Shown: positions 19,446 through 29,374, counted from the stretch's first letter. The stretch: 64,000 nt of DNA from Neobacillus sp. OS1-2 (GCF_030915505.1 NZ_CP133265.1:62001-126000); one strand, 5' to 3'. Program-made: numbers and translations. The notes: generated from the letters alone by a model not told the origin.

Positions 19446-20061
19446 TTTCATTTCCCCCCAAATTTTTCACTTTGGTAATAAATTCTTTTATCTTTACAAG
19501 GTCCTTTACTCCATCAGATTCAACTCCGGAGCTTACGTCCACCATTGCCGGTTTTACAATGTTGATGGCCTGTTCCACATTGTTCAAATGTAAACCACCA
19601 GCAAGAATGACCCTTTTCTCCCTTAAAATTGCTGCGTTTACCTCATTCCAATCAAACGCTGTCCCATTTCCACCCCGGTATTTTTCTTTTGGGCCATCCA
19701 ACAATATATACTCCGCCGGAAATTGGCTAATTTCTGCTAGCCCCTCATTCCCATCAAAGCTTATTGCCTTTATTACAGGTAATGAAAGCAATTGGCAAAA
19801 TGAGGCGGGTTCATCACCATGCAATTGGATATGTGTTAACCCGACGACCGAGGCAATTCGTTCGACTTCTTCGTGTGTTTCATTTACAAATACACCAACC
19901 TTATACACATCATTTGGTAAAGCGGAAACAATTTCTGTTGCTTTTTCTATTGAAACCCTTCGCTTACTGTCAGCAAATACAAAACCAATGGCATCGGCAC
20001 CATACTCAGCTGTGGCAAGTGCTGTTTTGACATCCGTTATGCCGCAAATTTTCACTTTCAT
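19420..20061 (-). CDS. trpF: Phosphoribosylanthranilate isomerase
   Basis: A 213-residue TIM-barrel enzyme that converts phosphoribosylanthranilate to Cd[11 protein letters not shown] at the start carries the catalytic Cys in [14 protein letters not shown] and the C-terminal [14 protein letters not shown] phosphate site are clear. It overlaps the end of trpC by 4 bases (ATGA type) and runs 26 bases into trpB. TrpF is a separate gene here and not fused to TrpC. Confidence 0.95.
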   Translation of the reverse strand: MKVKICGITDVKTALATAEYGADAIGFVFADSKRRVSIEKATEIVSALPNDVYKVGVFVNETHEEVERIASVVGLTHIQLHGDEPASFCQLLSLPVIKAISFDGNEGLAEISQFPAEYILLDGPKEKYRGGNGTAFDWNEVNAAILREKRVILAGGLHLNNVEQAINIVKPAMVDVSSGVESDGVKDLVKIKEFITKVKNLGGNENEHIYITK

Positions 20062-20849
20062 TCGTTTATCCCCTGTTGAAGGGGTAGACGAAGATCTAGG
20101 AAGGCATTTTTGACATCCCTACTTGTCATCAATGCTTCCCCAACTAAAATTCCATTCGCGCCGGCATTTCTAACCCGCTCTGCATCCTCTTGGCAATGAA
20201 TGCCGCTCTCACTTATAAGGAAGGCACCAGATTTTTTTACCTCAAGTGCCAATGTTTCAGTAACTTCAAGTGAAACATGGAAGGTTTTTAAATCCCGATT
20301 ATTGACCCCAATCAGCCTTGCACTTGTATGAAGTACCTTTTCTAATTCTTCCTGATTATGAACTTCTACCAAAACCTCCAAGTCCTTTGACCTCGCATAT
20401 TGATATAACTCGTTCAGTCGGTTTTCATCCAAGGCGGCTGCTATTAATAAAATCAAATCAGCACCATTTGCAGCAGCTACATTAATTTGCAACGGGTCGA
20501 TGATAAAATCTTTGCAAAGTATGGGAAGATCAACCGTTTCACGAACTCGCTGCAAATCAGAAAATGACCCTTTAAAAAAACTTTGATCAGTTAGCACAGA
20601 AATGGCAGTTGCCCCAGATTCCTCATACATCGCTGCCTGCTGGACAGGATCAATTCCATTATTGATGAGTCCCTTTGATGGTGATGCCCGTTTAAATTCA
20701 GCGATAATCGACAATTCATTTGCTTCATTCAGCTTGTGAATAAGGGACCTTTTTGGAAATTCGATTTGCGGAATCCTGTGTACAGCTTCTTGAAGAAGCA
20801 GGACCTCTTTCTTCTTCTGTTCAATAATTCGGTCAAGAATAGTCACCAT
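20058..20849 (-). CDS. trpC: Indole-3-glycerol phosphate synthase
   Basis: A 263-residue TIM-barrel enzyme that closes the indole ring from CdRP. The family signature IAEFKRASPSKG (catalytic Lys) is at about residues 51-62, followed by LCKDFIID (Lys) and ISESGI. The ATG follows the trpD stop directly with no gap, and GGAGG lies within trpD. Normal length. Confidence 0.95.
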   Translation of the reverse strand: MVTILDRIIEQKKKEVLLLQEAVHRIPQIEFPKRSLIHKLNEANELSIIAEFKRASPSKGLINNGIDPVQQAAMYEESGATAISVLTDQSFFKGSFSDLQRVRETVDLPILCKDFIIDPLQINVAAANGADLILLIAAALDENRLNELYQYARSKDLEVLVEVHNQEELEKVLHTSARLIGVNNRDLKTFHVSLEVTETLALEVKKSGAFLISESGIHCQEDAERVRNAGANGILVGEALMTSRDVKNAFLDLRLPLQQGINE

Positions 20850-21875
20850 TTAAATTGCCTCCCTCCTGTTTGCTCGTGATTTATCAATGAGCGCAGTTAA
20901 TTTTTCATATGCTGCACCCGTGTCAATCATCTCTTTTGCTAATTCAATTCCGGCTTTCATCGTTTCCGCTTTCCCAGCGGTAAAAATTCCAATTCCCGCG
21001 TTGAGTAAAACAGTATCCAATTGGGCTCCTTTTTCCCCTTTTAAAACTCTGACTAGGATCTCAGCATTTTCTTTTGAATCCCCCCCCTTTATACAACTGT
21101 TATCATATCGAGTAAGATTCATTTCTTCAGGGAAAAAAGAATGATTGTTAATGCATCCATCCTCCAAAAGCGAAAAGTGATTCTCTCCTTGTAGTGAGGC
21201 TTCGTCCATATAACCGGCACCATTAATGACTACTGCCCGTTTACGGCCAAGCTTCTGAAGCACTTCAGCAAATATATTCAATAAATCCCTTCGGTAAACA
21301 CCAAGCAATTGATAGTCTAAATCAATTGGATTTGTAAGCGGTCCGATAAAATTAAAGATAGTCGGAATTTTTAATTGTTTCCTTACTGACATCACTTTTT
21401 TCAATTTGGGATGGACATGCGGAGCAAATAGAAATGCCACACCGATTTCCTCAAGGATTTCTTCTGTTTGTTCTGCAGATAAATTAAAATTTACCCCCAA
21501 GTGCTCTAGTACATCAGCGCTCCCCGTTTTACTTGATATACTCCTATTCCCATGCTTTGCTACAGGAATACCAGCCGCGGCAATGACAAAGGCAGAAGTG
21601 GTACTGACATTAAAACTTGAAGAACCGTCTCCTCCAGTCCCGCAATTATCAAGAACATTCGGAAATTTACGGGTAAATGTTAACGTATGATCCTTTAATG
21701 CCCTCACAATCCCGGCAATTTCTTCGACGGTTTCACCCTTTGATTTTAGGCCCATTAAAAAGGCTGCAATTTCCGATTCGGAAACTTCTTCCCCCAAGAT
21801 AAAATCGAAGGCTTCTTTCATTTGATTTTCTGAAAACGATTGTTTTTCAGCTAATTGGAGTAAATAATTTCTCAT
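20850..21875 (-). CDS. trpD: Anthranilate phosphoribosyltransferase
   Basis: A 341-residue enzyme that joins anthranilate to PRPP. The PRPP-binding motif DNCGTGGDGSSSFNVS (about residues 77-92) and KHGNRSISSKTGSADVLE are both present. It overlaps trpG by 29 bases. In this operon it is separate from the glutaminase and not a TrpGD fusion. Confidence 0.95.
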   Translation of the reverse strand: MRNYLLQLAEKQSFSENQMKEAFDFILGEEVSESEIAAFLMGLKSKGETVEEIAGIVRALKDHTLTFTRKFPNVLDNCGTGGDGSSSFNVSTTSAFVIAAAGIPVAKHGNRSISSKTGSADVLEHLGVNFNLSAEQTEEILEEIGVAFLFAPHVHPKLKKVMSVRKQLKIPTIFNFIGPLTNPIDLDYQLLGVYRRDLLNIFAEVLQKLGRKRAVVINGAGYMDEASLQGENHFSLLEDGCINNHSFFPEEMNLTRYDNSCIKGGDSKENAEILVRVLKGEKGAQLDTVLLNAGIGIFTAGKAETMKAGIELAKEMIDTGAAYEKLTALIDKSRANRREAI

Positions 21876-22458
21876 TTGTCCTCTCCCCTTCTATTTCAAG
21901 TAAAAAGTTAGCAATCATTGCCTTACCTAATGGTGTTCCAATGGATTCAGGATGAAATTGCAGACCATAAACAGGAAATTGCTGATGTTTGATCGCCATC
22001 ACTTCATTGTCATCACTTGAAATCGCAATAACCTCTAATTGTGCAGCAATATGGCTTTTATCAATAGATAAGGAATGATAGCGCATGACCTCTAACGGCG
22101 ATTCCATATTAGCAAAAATCCCACTGCTGCCATGTGATATGGAGGATGTTTTCCCGTGCATAATAGAATGGGCCCTGCCTACTACACTGCCGAATGCAGC
22201 ACCAATAGCCTGATGACCCAGGCATATTCCTAAAATAGGAATTTCCTGATAGAAAGTTTGAACCACTTCCATACAAATTCCTGCAGCTTCCGGCCTTCCT
22301 GGACCTGGTGATAAAATAATCGCTTTTGGTTTCATTTCTCTGATTTGCTCGATAGACAGTTGATTATTTCGATATACAGCAGTTTTTTCTCCTAATTCAC
22401 CTAAGTACTGATAAAGATTAAATGTAAACGAATCAAAATTATCGATTAGCAAGATCAT
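21847..22458 (-). CDS. trpG: Anthranilate synthase glutaminase component (TrpG/PabA)
   Basis: A 203-residue class-I glutamine amidotransferase. The catalytic triad Cys is in LGICLGHQ and the His-x-Glu in QFHPES. It supplies ammonia to TrpE. It lies inside the trp operon, overlapping trpE by 4 bases. In B. subtilis the single amphibolic trpG/pabA copy sits in the folate operon instead, so here it may be trp-dedicated. Whether it also serves PabB is open. Confidence 0.93.
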   Translation of the reverse strand: MILLIDNFDSFTFNLYQYLGELGEKTAVYRNNQLSIEQIREMKPKAIILSPGPGRPEAAGICMEVVQTFYQEIPILGICLGHQAIGAAFGSVVGRAHSIMHGKTSSISHGSSGIFANMESPLEVMRYHSLSIDKSHIAAQLEVIAISSDDNEVMAIKHQQFPVYGLQFHPESIGTPLGKAMIANFLLEIEGERTNEKLFTPIS

Positions 22459-23843
22459 TGCTCACCCTCCAAAAAGGTTTTTAACTTATTGACGGTTTCC
22501 TCATACTCTGACTCAGGATTGGAATCGTAGACAATTCCTGCACCTGCTTGGATACTAGCTGTTCCATCCTTAATAATCATTGTTCGAATCGCAAGGGCAA
22601 AATCGATATTTCCGCTCGCCGATACATAGCCAATTGCTCCTGAATAGAGACCCCGTTTTGACTTCTCCAGGGCATTGATAATTTCCATCGCCCTTACCTT
22701 TGGTGCACCTGAAACTGTTCCTGCCGGAAGGCATGCGGCAAGGGCATCAATGGCTGTCTTATCCGGCAGGAGCTCACCACTTACCTCTGACACAAGATGC
22801 ATGACATGTCGGAATTTTTCCACCGCCATATACTTTTCAATTTGAACCGTTCCGAATTCGCAAACTTTTCCGAGATCATTCCTGCCAAGATCAACCAGCA
22901 TCCGATGCTCTGCCAGTTCTTTTTCATCAGTTACTAATTCCTGTTCAATCAGCAGATCCTCGATCCTTGACTCCCCTCTCCGCTTTGTCCCGGCAATCGG
23001 ATTTGAAATAACTATTCTCCCTATTGTCTTTAGTAAACTTTCCGGAGAAGAACCGATAACGGTATAGTCGCCAAAATCAATATAAAACATATAAGGGGTT
23101 GGATTATGACTTCGGTGTTTTCGATACAAGGATAATGGTGTTCCTTCAAACGATGACTTCATTCGTCTTGATAGCACCACTTGAAATATATCCCCAGCTA
23201 AAATATGTTCCTTTGCGACTTCAACCTGATTAATAAAGGTTTCTTTTTCCGTATCTGAATGAAAACCTGCAAAACGAACGGGCTCATCTTCATGATAATA
23301 AATGGGTTGTTTTAACTCCTCGATCCTTTTCGTTAGGCGGTTTGCAATCACTTCTTCTGTGCTTGTTTCTGTCAGCGGCAGCCCGCAAAGCATGATTTTC
23401 TCTTCAAGGTGATCAAATACAATTACTTCCTCATAAAACATTAAGTGTAGATCTGGCATGTCTAACCCGTTTGGATATTCCTCACCAATGATTTCGTAGG
23501 ATCTAATAATGTCATAGCCAACATACCCTACAGCACCGCCTACAAATGGAAAGGCATTCTCTTCAAAAGCCCTTGGCGGTAAAAGCTCCTTTAATACCTC
23601 CAACGGGTTTCCCTTCAATACACTTTTCTTACCATCTCGATTGACAATTTCATTCCGATCACCTCGTGAAATGAGTTCAAAGGCAGGGTTTGCCCCGATA
23701 AACGAATAGCGCCCAGAGTCATTGTATTTATGAGAACTTTCCAATAAGAATTTTTTGTTTCCGCTTATCTTTTGCAAAATAGAAATTGGCGTTAATGTAT
23801 CACCTTTAATTTCTCGGATAAAAAAACCGTTTACTGTTTTCAT
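22455..23843 (-). CDS. trpE: Anthranilate synthase component I
   Basis: A 462-residue chorismate-utilising enzyme making anthranilate, the first committed step. The N-terminal domain carries the tryptophan feedback site region (LLESSHKYNDSGRYSF). The catalytic domain contains NPIAGTKRRG, DEKELAEHRMLVDLGRNDLG and CLPAGTVSGAPKVRAME. The ATG has AGGAG upstream. It is first in the operon, directly behind the T-box terminator. Confidence 0.95.
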   Translation of the reverse strand: MKTVNGFFIREIKGDTLTPISILQKISGNKKFLLESSHKYNDSGRYSFIGANPAFELISRGDRNEIVNRDGKKSVLKGNPLEVLKELLPPRAFEENAFPFVGGAVGYVGYDIIRSYEIIGEEYPNGLDMPDLHLMFYEEVIVFDHLEEKIMLCGLPLTETSTEEVIANRLTKRIEELKQPIYYHEDEPVRFAGFHSDTEKETFINQVEVAKEHILAGDIFQVVLSRRMKSSFEGTPLSLYRKHRSHNPTPYMFYIDFGDYTVIGSSPESLLKTIGRIVISNPIAGTKRRGESRIEDLLIEQELVTDEKELAEHRMLVDLGRNDLGKVCEFGTVQIEKYMAVEKFRHVMHLVSEVSGELLPDKTAIDALAACLPAGTVSGAPKVRAMEIINALEKSKRGLYSGAIGYVSASGNIDFALAIRTMIIKDGTASIQAGAGIVYDSNPESEYEETVNKLKTFLEGEQ

Positions 23844-24166
23844 GTCCCAACTCCTCTCAAAGTAAAAAAAAAATCGTCCTCTATATGCGTAAATAATTTA
23901 CGCATATAGAGGACGATTCTATTGACCGTGGTGCCACCTCAAATTTGAAACAGAAAAAATCTGCTTCCTCTTTCGGATACAGAAACATTTTGTTCGATAT
24001 CCTATCCTTTTAACGGTGGAACTCCGTGCATCCCTACTCCTTGTTCAAGATGCCTCTCGCAAGTCCATTCCACAAATCTTATCTTATCGGTTCCCACCTG
24101 CCCCGACTCTCTGGAAAGAATCAAATATGTGTACTCCTCTTGCTCAACGATTTACTATGATTATTT
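23844..24166 (-). promoter_or_regulatory. T-box riboswitch (tryptophan specifier) leading the trp operon
   Basis: On the minus strand the leader contains a stem I region. Its specifier loop reads GAATGGACTT, with the codon TGG for Trp at 24067-24065. The conserved T-box sequence GGTGGCACCACGG is at 23938-23926. It is followed by a perfect 22-bp terminator stem (arms 23897-23918 and 23872-23893, 3-base loop) and a T-run. Uncharged tRNA-Trp should pair with the specifier and the T-box bulge and block the terminator. B. subtilis controls trp by TRAP instead. Confidence 0.93.
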
Positions 24167-24172
24167 TTTATC

Positions 24173-24201
24173 ATGTTAATATACATTCTAACCTCTGTCA
24201 A
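24173..24201 (-). promoter_or_regulatory. Sigma-A promoter of the trp operon
   Basis: On the minus strand: a consensus TTGACA (24201-24196), a 17-base spacer and TAACAT (24178-24173). It predicts transcription start near 24166, just before the T-box leader. Confidence 0.8.
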
Positions 24202-24333
24202 GGAATTATTTTTTGAATTTTCACAAACCCACTTCTTTGACTTCCAAATAAAGGATTTACATTTCATTGTTTTTTAAATCTAAATTAGTGAATATTAACA
24301 GTAGCAAATAAATGAAGGCAGGCTAGACTATTC

Positions 24334-25611
24334 ATGGAACATATTGAACAATTAAGCCAAAATCCACGTACTGCAAAAAAGAAGCAGTCTACAGCTGGAC
24401 AAAAGCGATCCAATGAGGTATCTAAGCAAAAGTGGGCAATTGTCTCACTGTCTTCCATTCCATTGGTTATGACGTTAGGAAATTCAATGCTGATACCTGT
24501 GTTACCATCAATGGAAAAAAAATTATCGATCTCCTCTTTTCAATCCAGCATGATCATTACCGTTTATTCCATTGTTGCCATTTTTTTAATTCCAGTTGCC
24601 GGTTATTTGTCCGATCATATTGGAAGAAAAAAAGTCATTATTCCCAGCTTAATTATCGCGGGTATTGGCGGACTGGTTTCTGGTTTCGCGTCATGGAAAT
24701 TAGAGGATGCCTATTGGCTTATTTTAGCCGGCAGGGCTTTACAGGGGGTAGGTGCTGCTGGGGCGGCGCCAATTGTTATGCCGCTGGTCGGAGACATGTT
24801 TAAAAATGATGATGATGTTAGCACCTGCCTAGGTCTGATTGAAACATCCAATACCTTTGGGAAAGTACTAAGTCCGATCTTAGGTGCATTTTTAGCAGGT
24901 TTTATCTGGTTTTTACCCTTTTTCTCCTTTCCAATCTTTTGTGCAATTTCCGTTATCATGATGATTTTTCTCGTCAAGTGTCCAAAAACAGATGAAAAGA
25001 AAATCCCCTTTAAAGAGTTTTTTATCAATGTAAAAAAAACTTTTACGGAAAAGGGACGTTGGCTTTATGCCATCTTTTTTATTGGCGGCATCTTGATGCT
25101 GATTCTATTTGGAATTTTATTTTACCTCTCAGAAGTTTTCGAAAGTGAATACGGAATAAAAGATGTTAAAAAGGGGTTATTTTTAGCATTACCATTAGGA
25201 GCACTTTGTTTATCATCCTTTATTAGCGGAAAAATAATTAAGAAAAATAAAGTACTCATGAAATGGTTAACCTTTGGCGGAATAGTCGCAGCAGCATTAT
25301 CCATTGCTGCTCTATGGTTTTCGATTAAGCTCTGGTATATGATTACCATGTTTCTGATCAGCGGAGTAGGAATTGGTTTAGGCCTTCCATGTTTGGATGC
25401 CTTAATCACTGAAGGCGTCGAGAAGAAAGAACGGGGCACCATTACATCGATTTACAATTCAATGAGATTTATCGGAGTCGCAGCAGGTCCTCCGATTATT
25501 GCTGTGTTAATGAAATATGCGAATCATTGGATATTTATATTATTGAGCAGTCTGAGCGTTACCGCTGCCATTGTGGCTCTGATATCAATTAAGCCGAAAG
25601 CGGAGGCATAG
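24334..25611 (+). CDS. MFS transporter (multidrug-efflux type)
   Basis: A 425-residue protein with a charged cytoplasmic N-terminus (about 35 residues) and 12 predicted membrane segments. It has the MFS motif A-like loop GYLSDHIGRKKVI between segments 2 and 3 and motif C-like glycines (GVGAAGAAPIVMPLVGD). It is closest in feel to the ACDE-type drug/proton antiporters of Bacillus; the substrate cannot be read from sequence. It is divergent from the trp operon. A weak GAAGGCAGG site precedes the ATG by 11 bases. Confidence 0.8.
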   Translation: MEHIEQLSQNPRTAKKKQSTAGQKRSNEVSKQKWAIVSLSSIPLVMTLGNSMLIPVLPSMEKKLSISSFQSSMIITVYSIVAIFLIPVAGYLSDHIGRKKVIIPSLIIAGIGGLVSGFASWKLEDAYWLILAGRALQGVGAAGAAPIVMPLVGDMFKNDDDVSTCLGLIETSNTFGKVLSPILGAFLAGFIWFLPFFSFPIFCAISVIMMIFLVKCPKTDEKKIPFKEFFINVKKTFTEKGRWLYAIFFIGGILMLILFGILFYLSEVFESEYGIKDVKKGLFLALPLGALCLSSFISGKIIKKNKVLMKWLTFGGIVAAALSIAALWFSIKLWYMITMFLISGVGIGLGLPCLDALITEGVEKKERGTITSIYNSMRFIGVAAGPPIIAVLMKYANHWIFILLSSLSVTAAIVALISIKPKAEA

Positions 25612-25613
25612 CA

Positions 25614-25644
25614 AAAGTGCTGAGGTAAACTTCCTCAGCACTTT
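25614..25644. terminator. Bidirectional terminator between the MFS gene and fruA
   Basis: A 12-bp perfect stem (AAAGTGCTGAGG / CCTCAGCACTTT) with a 7-base loop lies between convergent genes. Confidence 0.75.
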
Positions 25645-25656
25645 GTTTGTCTGCTA

Positions 25657-27525
25657 TTATACAGATTTTACAGGTTTCTTTAGGAACCCAATTAATAATG
25701 CAGAAACGACTGAACCAATGAGTATTGCCAAAGCATACAGCAAGGCACCACCTTCAACCAATGGAACCACAAAGATTCCACCATGCGGTGCTCGGAGGCC
25801 TATACCGAATGCCATGGACAGTGCCCCTGCAATCGCAGAACCGACCATTACAGATGGAATGACACGCAGTGGATCCGCTGCAGCAAATGGAATGGCGCCT
25901 TCTGTTATGAATGATAATCCCATAACATAACACGCTTTTCCAGCATCTTTATCTTGCTCGTTAAACTTATTTTTAAAAACCGTTGTCGCAATAGCAATGG
26001 CTAGCGGCGGCACCATTCCTGCTGCCATAATAGCTGCCATTGGCCCATATACACCACTTGCTAGCAATCCTGTTCCAAACACATAGGCCGCCTTGTTAAT
26101 GGGTCCACCCATATCAAAGGACATCATAAGTCCCAGAACAATACCTAATAAAACCGCATTACCCGTTCCAAGTCCTGTTAACCAATCAGCTATTTCCTTG
26201 TTGATCCAGGCCACCGGATTGTTAACAACGTAATGCATCAAAAATCCTGTAATGGCAATACCTAATAAAGGATATATTAAAATACTTTTAATTCCTTCAA
26301 GTGAACGTGGAAGTCCGGCAAACAATTTCTTCAACAATAATACCATATAACCTGCCAAGAAACCGGCAATCAACCCACCAAGGAAGCCAGCACCTCCACT
26401 GGCAGCCATCATCCCCCCTACCATACCGGGAGCGAAACCAGGACGGTCGGCAATACTTAGGGCGATAAATCCGGCAAGAACAGGGACAATAAGGGCGAAT
26501 GCATTGTCACCGCCAATGGCCTTGATAACTGCTGCAATTGGATTATAGGATGGATCGTCCGGATTTGCTGAGTTATAGCCAAACATAAAGCTAATCGCGA
26601 TTAAAATACCGCCACCTACTACAAACGGCAGCATATTTGAAACACCGTTCATTAGGTGCTTGTAAAAGCCTTTACGAGGACTCTTTTGGTCAGGATCATC
26701 CGTGCTTTTAGCTCCATTTCCCTGATAAACAGGAGCGTCTTGCTTTAACGCCTTGTCGATCAATTGCTCAGGTCGTCGAATTCCATCTGCAACTGGTGCT
26801 TGAATGACATGTTTACCCTTGAAACGTTCCATTTCCACACTTATATCTGCAGCAACAATGACAGCTGCTGCGTGTTCAATTTCATCCTTCGTAAGAATAT
26901 TTTTAGCACCGCCAGAACCGTTGGTTTCAACTTTTATGGTAACACCCATCTCTTTTGCTTTCGCTTTAAGTGAATCTGCGGCCATATATGTGTGAGCAAT
27001 TCCTGTAGGACAACCTGTCACCGCCACAACTGTCTGAGTGTTATTTTTTGTAGCAGGTGCTTCCTCCTCGTCTTTGTCAAACCGATTTATCGTATTCATA
27101 ACTTCTTCAGCCGTAGTTGCCATTAATAGCTCGTATCGCACTTCCACTTTCATCAATAATCCCGAAAGACGCGCTAAAGCTTCTAAGTGGGTATTATTTG
27201 CACCATCTGGGGCCGCAATCATAAAGAACAGGTGGGCAGGCCTGCCGTCTAATGACTCATAGTTTACTCCTTCGGACGATTTCCCAAAAACAATGGCTGC
27301 TTCCTTTACAGCCTTCGTTTTCGCATGAGGAATAGCAATCCCGTCACCGATTCCTGTCGTGCTTTGTTCTTCACGCTTTACTATAGCCGCTTTAAAATCC
27401 GTCGGATCCGAAATTTTATCTGCCTTTAGTAAGACCTCCACTAGCTGATCAATTGTACTTTCTTTTTCGTTGCCTTTAATATTTAGTAAAATTGTATTTT
27501 CCGATAATAATTCTGTAATTTTCAT
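25657..27525 (-). CDS. fruA: PTS fructose transporter subunit IIABC
   Basis: A 622-residue phosphotransferase permease. Order: IIA domain (1-150, phospho-His67 in GIAIPHAK), IIB domain (165-265, phospho-Cys172 in VTGCPTGIAHTYMA) and IIC membrane domain (about 290-620). It imports fructose as fructose 1-phosphate, the substrate of FruK. It is last in fruR-fruK-fruA, 13 bases after fruK. Length and domain order match B. subtilis FruA. Confidence 0.96.
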   Translation of the reverse strand: MKITELLSENTILLNIKGNEKESTIDQLVEVLLKADKISDPTDFKAAIVKREEQSTTGIGDGIAIPHAKTKAVKEAAIVFGKSSEGVNYESLDGRPAHLFFMIAAPDGANNTHLEALARLSGLLMKVEVRYELLMATTAEEVMNTINRFDKDEEEAPATKNNTQTVVAVTGCPTGIAHTYMAADSLKAKAKEMGVTIKVETNGSGGAKNILTKDEIEHAAAVIVAADISVEMERFKGKHVIQAPVADGIRRPEQLIDKALKQDAPVYQGNGAKSTDDPDQKSPRKGFYKHLMNGVSNMLPFVVGGGILIAISFMFGYNSANPDDPSYNPIAAVIKAIGGDNAFALIVPVLAGFIALSIADRPGFAPGMVGGMMAASGGAGFLGGLIAGFLAGYMVLLLKKLFAGLPRSLEGIKSILIYPLLGIAITGFLMHYVVNNPVAWINKEIADWLTGLGTGNAVLLGIVLGLMMSFDMGGPINKAAYVFGTGLLASGVYGPMAAIMAAGMVPPLAIAIATTVFKNKFNEQDKDAGKACYVMGLSFITEGAIPFAAADPLRVIPSVMVGSAIAGALSMAFGIGLRAPHGGIFVVPLVEGGALLYALAILIGSVVSALLIGFLKKPVKSV

Positions 27526-27538
27526 CGCCTTGTCTCCC

Positions 27539-28453
27539 TTAAAATAATTCCTTAATATGAACCTCCGGCAGGAGCTCCTCTACTTTTTCCTTGGTACAAA
27601 GACCAAGTGAGAAGGCAGTTGCACTTCCTGAAGCAACGCTGTAGCGGAAGGCTTCTTCAATATTTTTTGTTTTTTCATATACAGCCAAGAATCCCGCCAC
27701 CATAGAATCACCCGCACCGACTGAGTTTTTAACCTTACCCATTGGCACCGTTGCCATGAAGGAATTGTTTTTGTTTATTAAAACGGCCCCTTTGTCAGCG
27801 AGTGAGACAATAACATTTTGGGCACCCATGGTGATCAGATTTTTACCATAGGGGATTGCTTCCACTGCACTTGAAATCGATGTTTCAAAAAGCTCCCCTA
27901 GCTCATGATGATTGGGTTTGATTAAAAACGGCCCGTATGGAAGGACGTTTTTAAGCAGCTCTCCTTCAGCGTCGACGACAAATTTCACTCCATTTTCTTG
28001 GCAAATTTTCACTAAGTCTTCATAGGTTGTTTCCGGCAATGTTGAAGGAATACTTCCTGCAAGAACCAGTAAATCCTCTGAATCTAGTCTCTGAATTTTT
28101 TCTTTTAAACGTGTGAAATTTTGTTCAGTTATTTGGGGACCAACTGCGTTTATTTCTGACTCTTGACCCGTTTTTAATTTTATATTTATCCGAGTATCTT
28201 CCTCGACTTGAACGAACTCTGTATCAATCCGTTCATTTTGTAAGAATTGTTCCACATAAGTTCCCGTAAAACCGCCTACAAAGCCAAGTGCCTTACTTTT
28301 TGCCGCAAATTGATTTAACACCCTTGAGACGTTAATTCCTTTACCCCCAGGAAACTTGGTTTCATTTATCGTTCGATTTAACTCACCTAGTTGAAAGCTC
28401 TCCAACTGGACTATATAGTCAACAGAAGGATTAAGCGTTAATGTATAAATCAT
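27539..28453 (-). CDS. fruK: 1-phosphofructokinase
   Basis: A 304-residue PfkB-family kinase that makes fructose 1,6-bisphosphate from fructose 1-phosphate. The N-terminal signature GGKGINVSRVL and the C-terminal VGAGDSMVAGFLA, with the catalytic Asp, are present. It overlaps fruR by 4 bases and precedes fruA, so it is the middle gene of the fructose operon. Confidence 0.95.
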   Translation of the reverse strand: MIYTLTLNPSVDYIVQLESFQLGELNRTINETKFPGGKGINVSRVLNQFAAKSKALGFVGGFTGTYVEQFLQNERIDTEFVQVEEDTRINIKLKTGQESEINAVGPQITEQNFTRLKEKIQRLDSEDLLVLAGSIPSTLPETTYEDLVKICQENGVKFVVDAEGELLKNVLPYGPFLIKPNHHELGELFETSISSAVEAIPYGKNLITMGAQNVIVSLADKGAVLINKNNSFMATVPMGKVKNSVGAGDSMVAGFLAVYEKTKNIEEAFRYSVASGSATAFSLGLCTKEKVEELLPEVHIKELF

Positions 28454-29202
28454 GATGTCACTACCTTTATTGAAGTTCGATTTAAGTATTGCTTCTCTGT
28501 TTCTTCATCTAAATCGTTTGTAATGATGGATACCTCGTGGATATCGGCAATTTTCGCAAAAGAAATTTCTGCGAATTTCGTGTTATCTGCTAACACAAAG
28601 GCTTCTCTTGTTAAAGATATCGCCTTTTGCTTGACCAGCGCTTCCTCTTGATCGGGAGTAGTGAAACCAAACTGCGGATGAATTCCGTTTACTCCGATAA
28701 AGCATTTATCAAAGCGGTAAAGATCTAGGCTTGCTAATGCACCACGCCCGATAATGGCATTTGTTTTCAACTTGGTTAACCCGCCAATTAGATAGGTTGT
28801 GATCCCTTTATTCACCAACGGGGATATATGCATGATCCCATTGGTAACGACGACAATATCCTTTAAAGGTAAGTACTCAATCATTTCAACCACAGTTGAA
28901 CCGGCATCAAGATAAATACAATCTCCCGCTTCCACTAAACTCGCAGCATATTTGGCAATCCGTCGTTTTTCTTGAAGGTTTTTGGATGATTTTTCAATCA
29001 TGCTTGGCTCTTGTAACTTCCCTTGCAATCTTTGAGCGCCGCCGTGGATTCTTTTTAGGAATTTTTGTTCTTCTAATTGTGATAAATCCCTTCTAATCGT
29101 TGATTCTGAGCAATTAGTCAGCTCCATGATTTCCTGGATTTTCACGATATTTTTATCTTTTAATAATTGTAGAATGATTCGATGACGTTCAGGAGTTAAC
29201 AA
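28450..29202 (-). CDS. fruR: DeoR-family repressor of the fructose operon
   Basis: A 250-residue regulator with an N-terminal helix-turn-helix (TPERHRIILQLLKDKN to CSESTIRRDLSQLEE, about residues 2-45), then the DeoR effector domain (YLDAGSTVVEMIEYL, and a GVNGIHPQFGFTTPD loop that binds sugar phosphate). It is expected to repress fruRKA until fructose 1-phosphate appears. It is first gene of the operon and overlaps fruK. Confidence 0.92.
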   Translation of the reverse strand: MLTPERHRIILQLLKDKNIVKIQEIMELTNCSESTIRRDLSQLEEQKFLKRIHGGAQRLQGKLQEPSMIEKSSKNLQEKRRIAKYAASLVEAGDCIYLDAGSTVVEMIEYLPLKDIVVVTNGIMHISPLVNKGITTYLIGGLTKLKTNAIIGRGALASLDLYRFDKCFIGVNGIHPQFGFTTPDQEEALVKQKAISLTREAFVLADNTKFAEISFAKIADIHEVSIITNDLDEETEKQYLNRTSIKVVTS

Positions 29203-29236
29203 GTCATCACCGCCTTAGTTTGTTATTCATGTGTTT

Positions 29237-29265
29237 ATTATACTGAAACCGATTGCAGGAATCAA
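29237..29265 (-). promoter_or_regulatory. Sigma-A promoter of fruRKA with an internal cre site
   Basis: On the minus strand: TTGATT (29265-29260), a 17-base spacer and TATAAT (29242-29237). Between them TGAAACCGATTGCA (plus strand, 29244-29257) matches 13 of 14 cre positions. CcpA bound there would block RNA polymerase, as expected for a sugar operon. Confidence 0.75.
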
Positions 29266-29345
29266 TCAATTTCTTTCAAAATCATTCATTTTGTAACTGT
29301 TTTTGATGGATTTATTTTTTTCTTTTACTCTATTCATTATTATGT

Positions 29346-29351
29346 TATAAT
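29346..29351 (+). promoter_or_regulatory. Extended -10 promoter for the tRNA pair
   Basis: TGTTATAAT (an extended -10) lies 23 bases before tRNA-Gly, with only a weak -35 (TTTTAC or TTTACT) upstream. Confidence 0.6.
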
Positions 29352-29374
29352 AGTCGATGTTCAAGTCATATCTT

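Noticed and set aside
19424-20113. A 229-residue plus-strand open frame opposite trpF/trpC
   Set aside because: No ribosome binding site, low-complexity Ser/Thr/Phe composition, and complete overlap with two well-conserved trp genes on the other strand.
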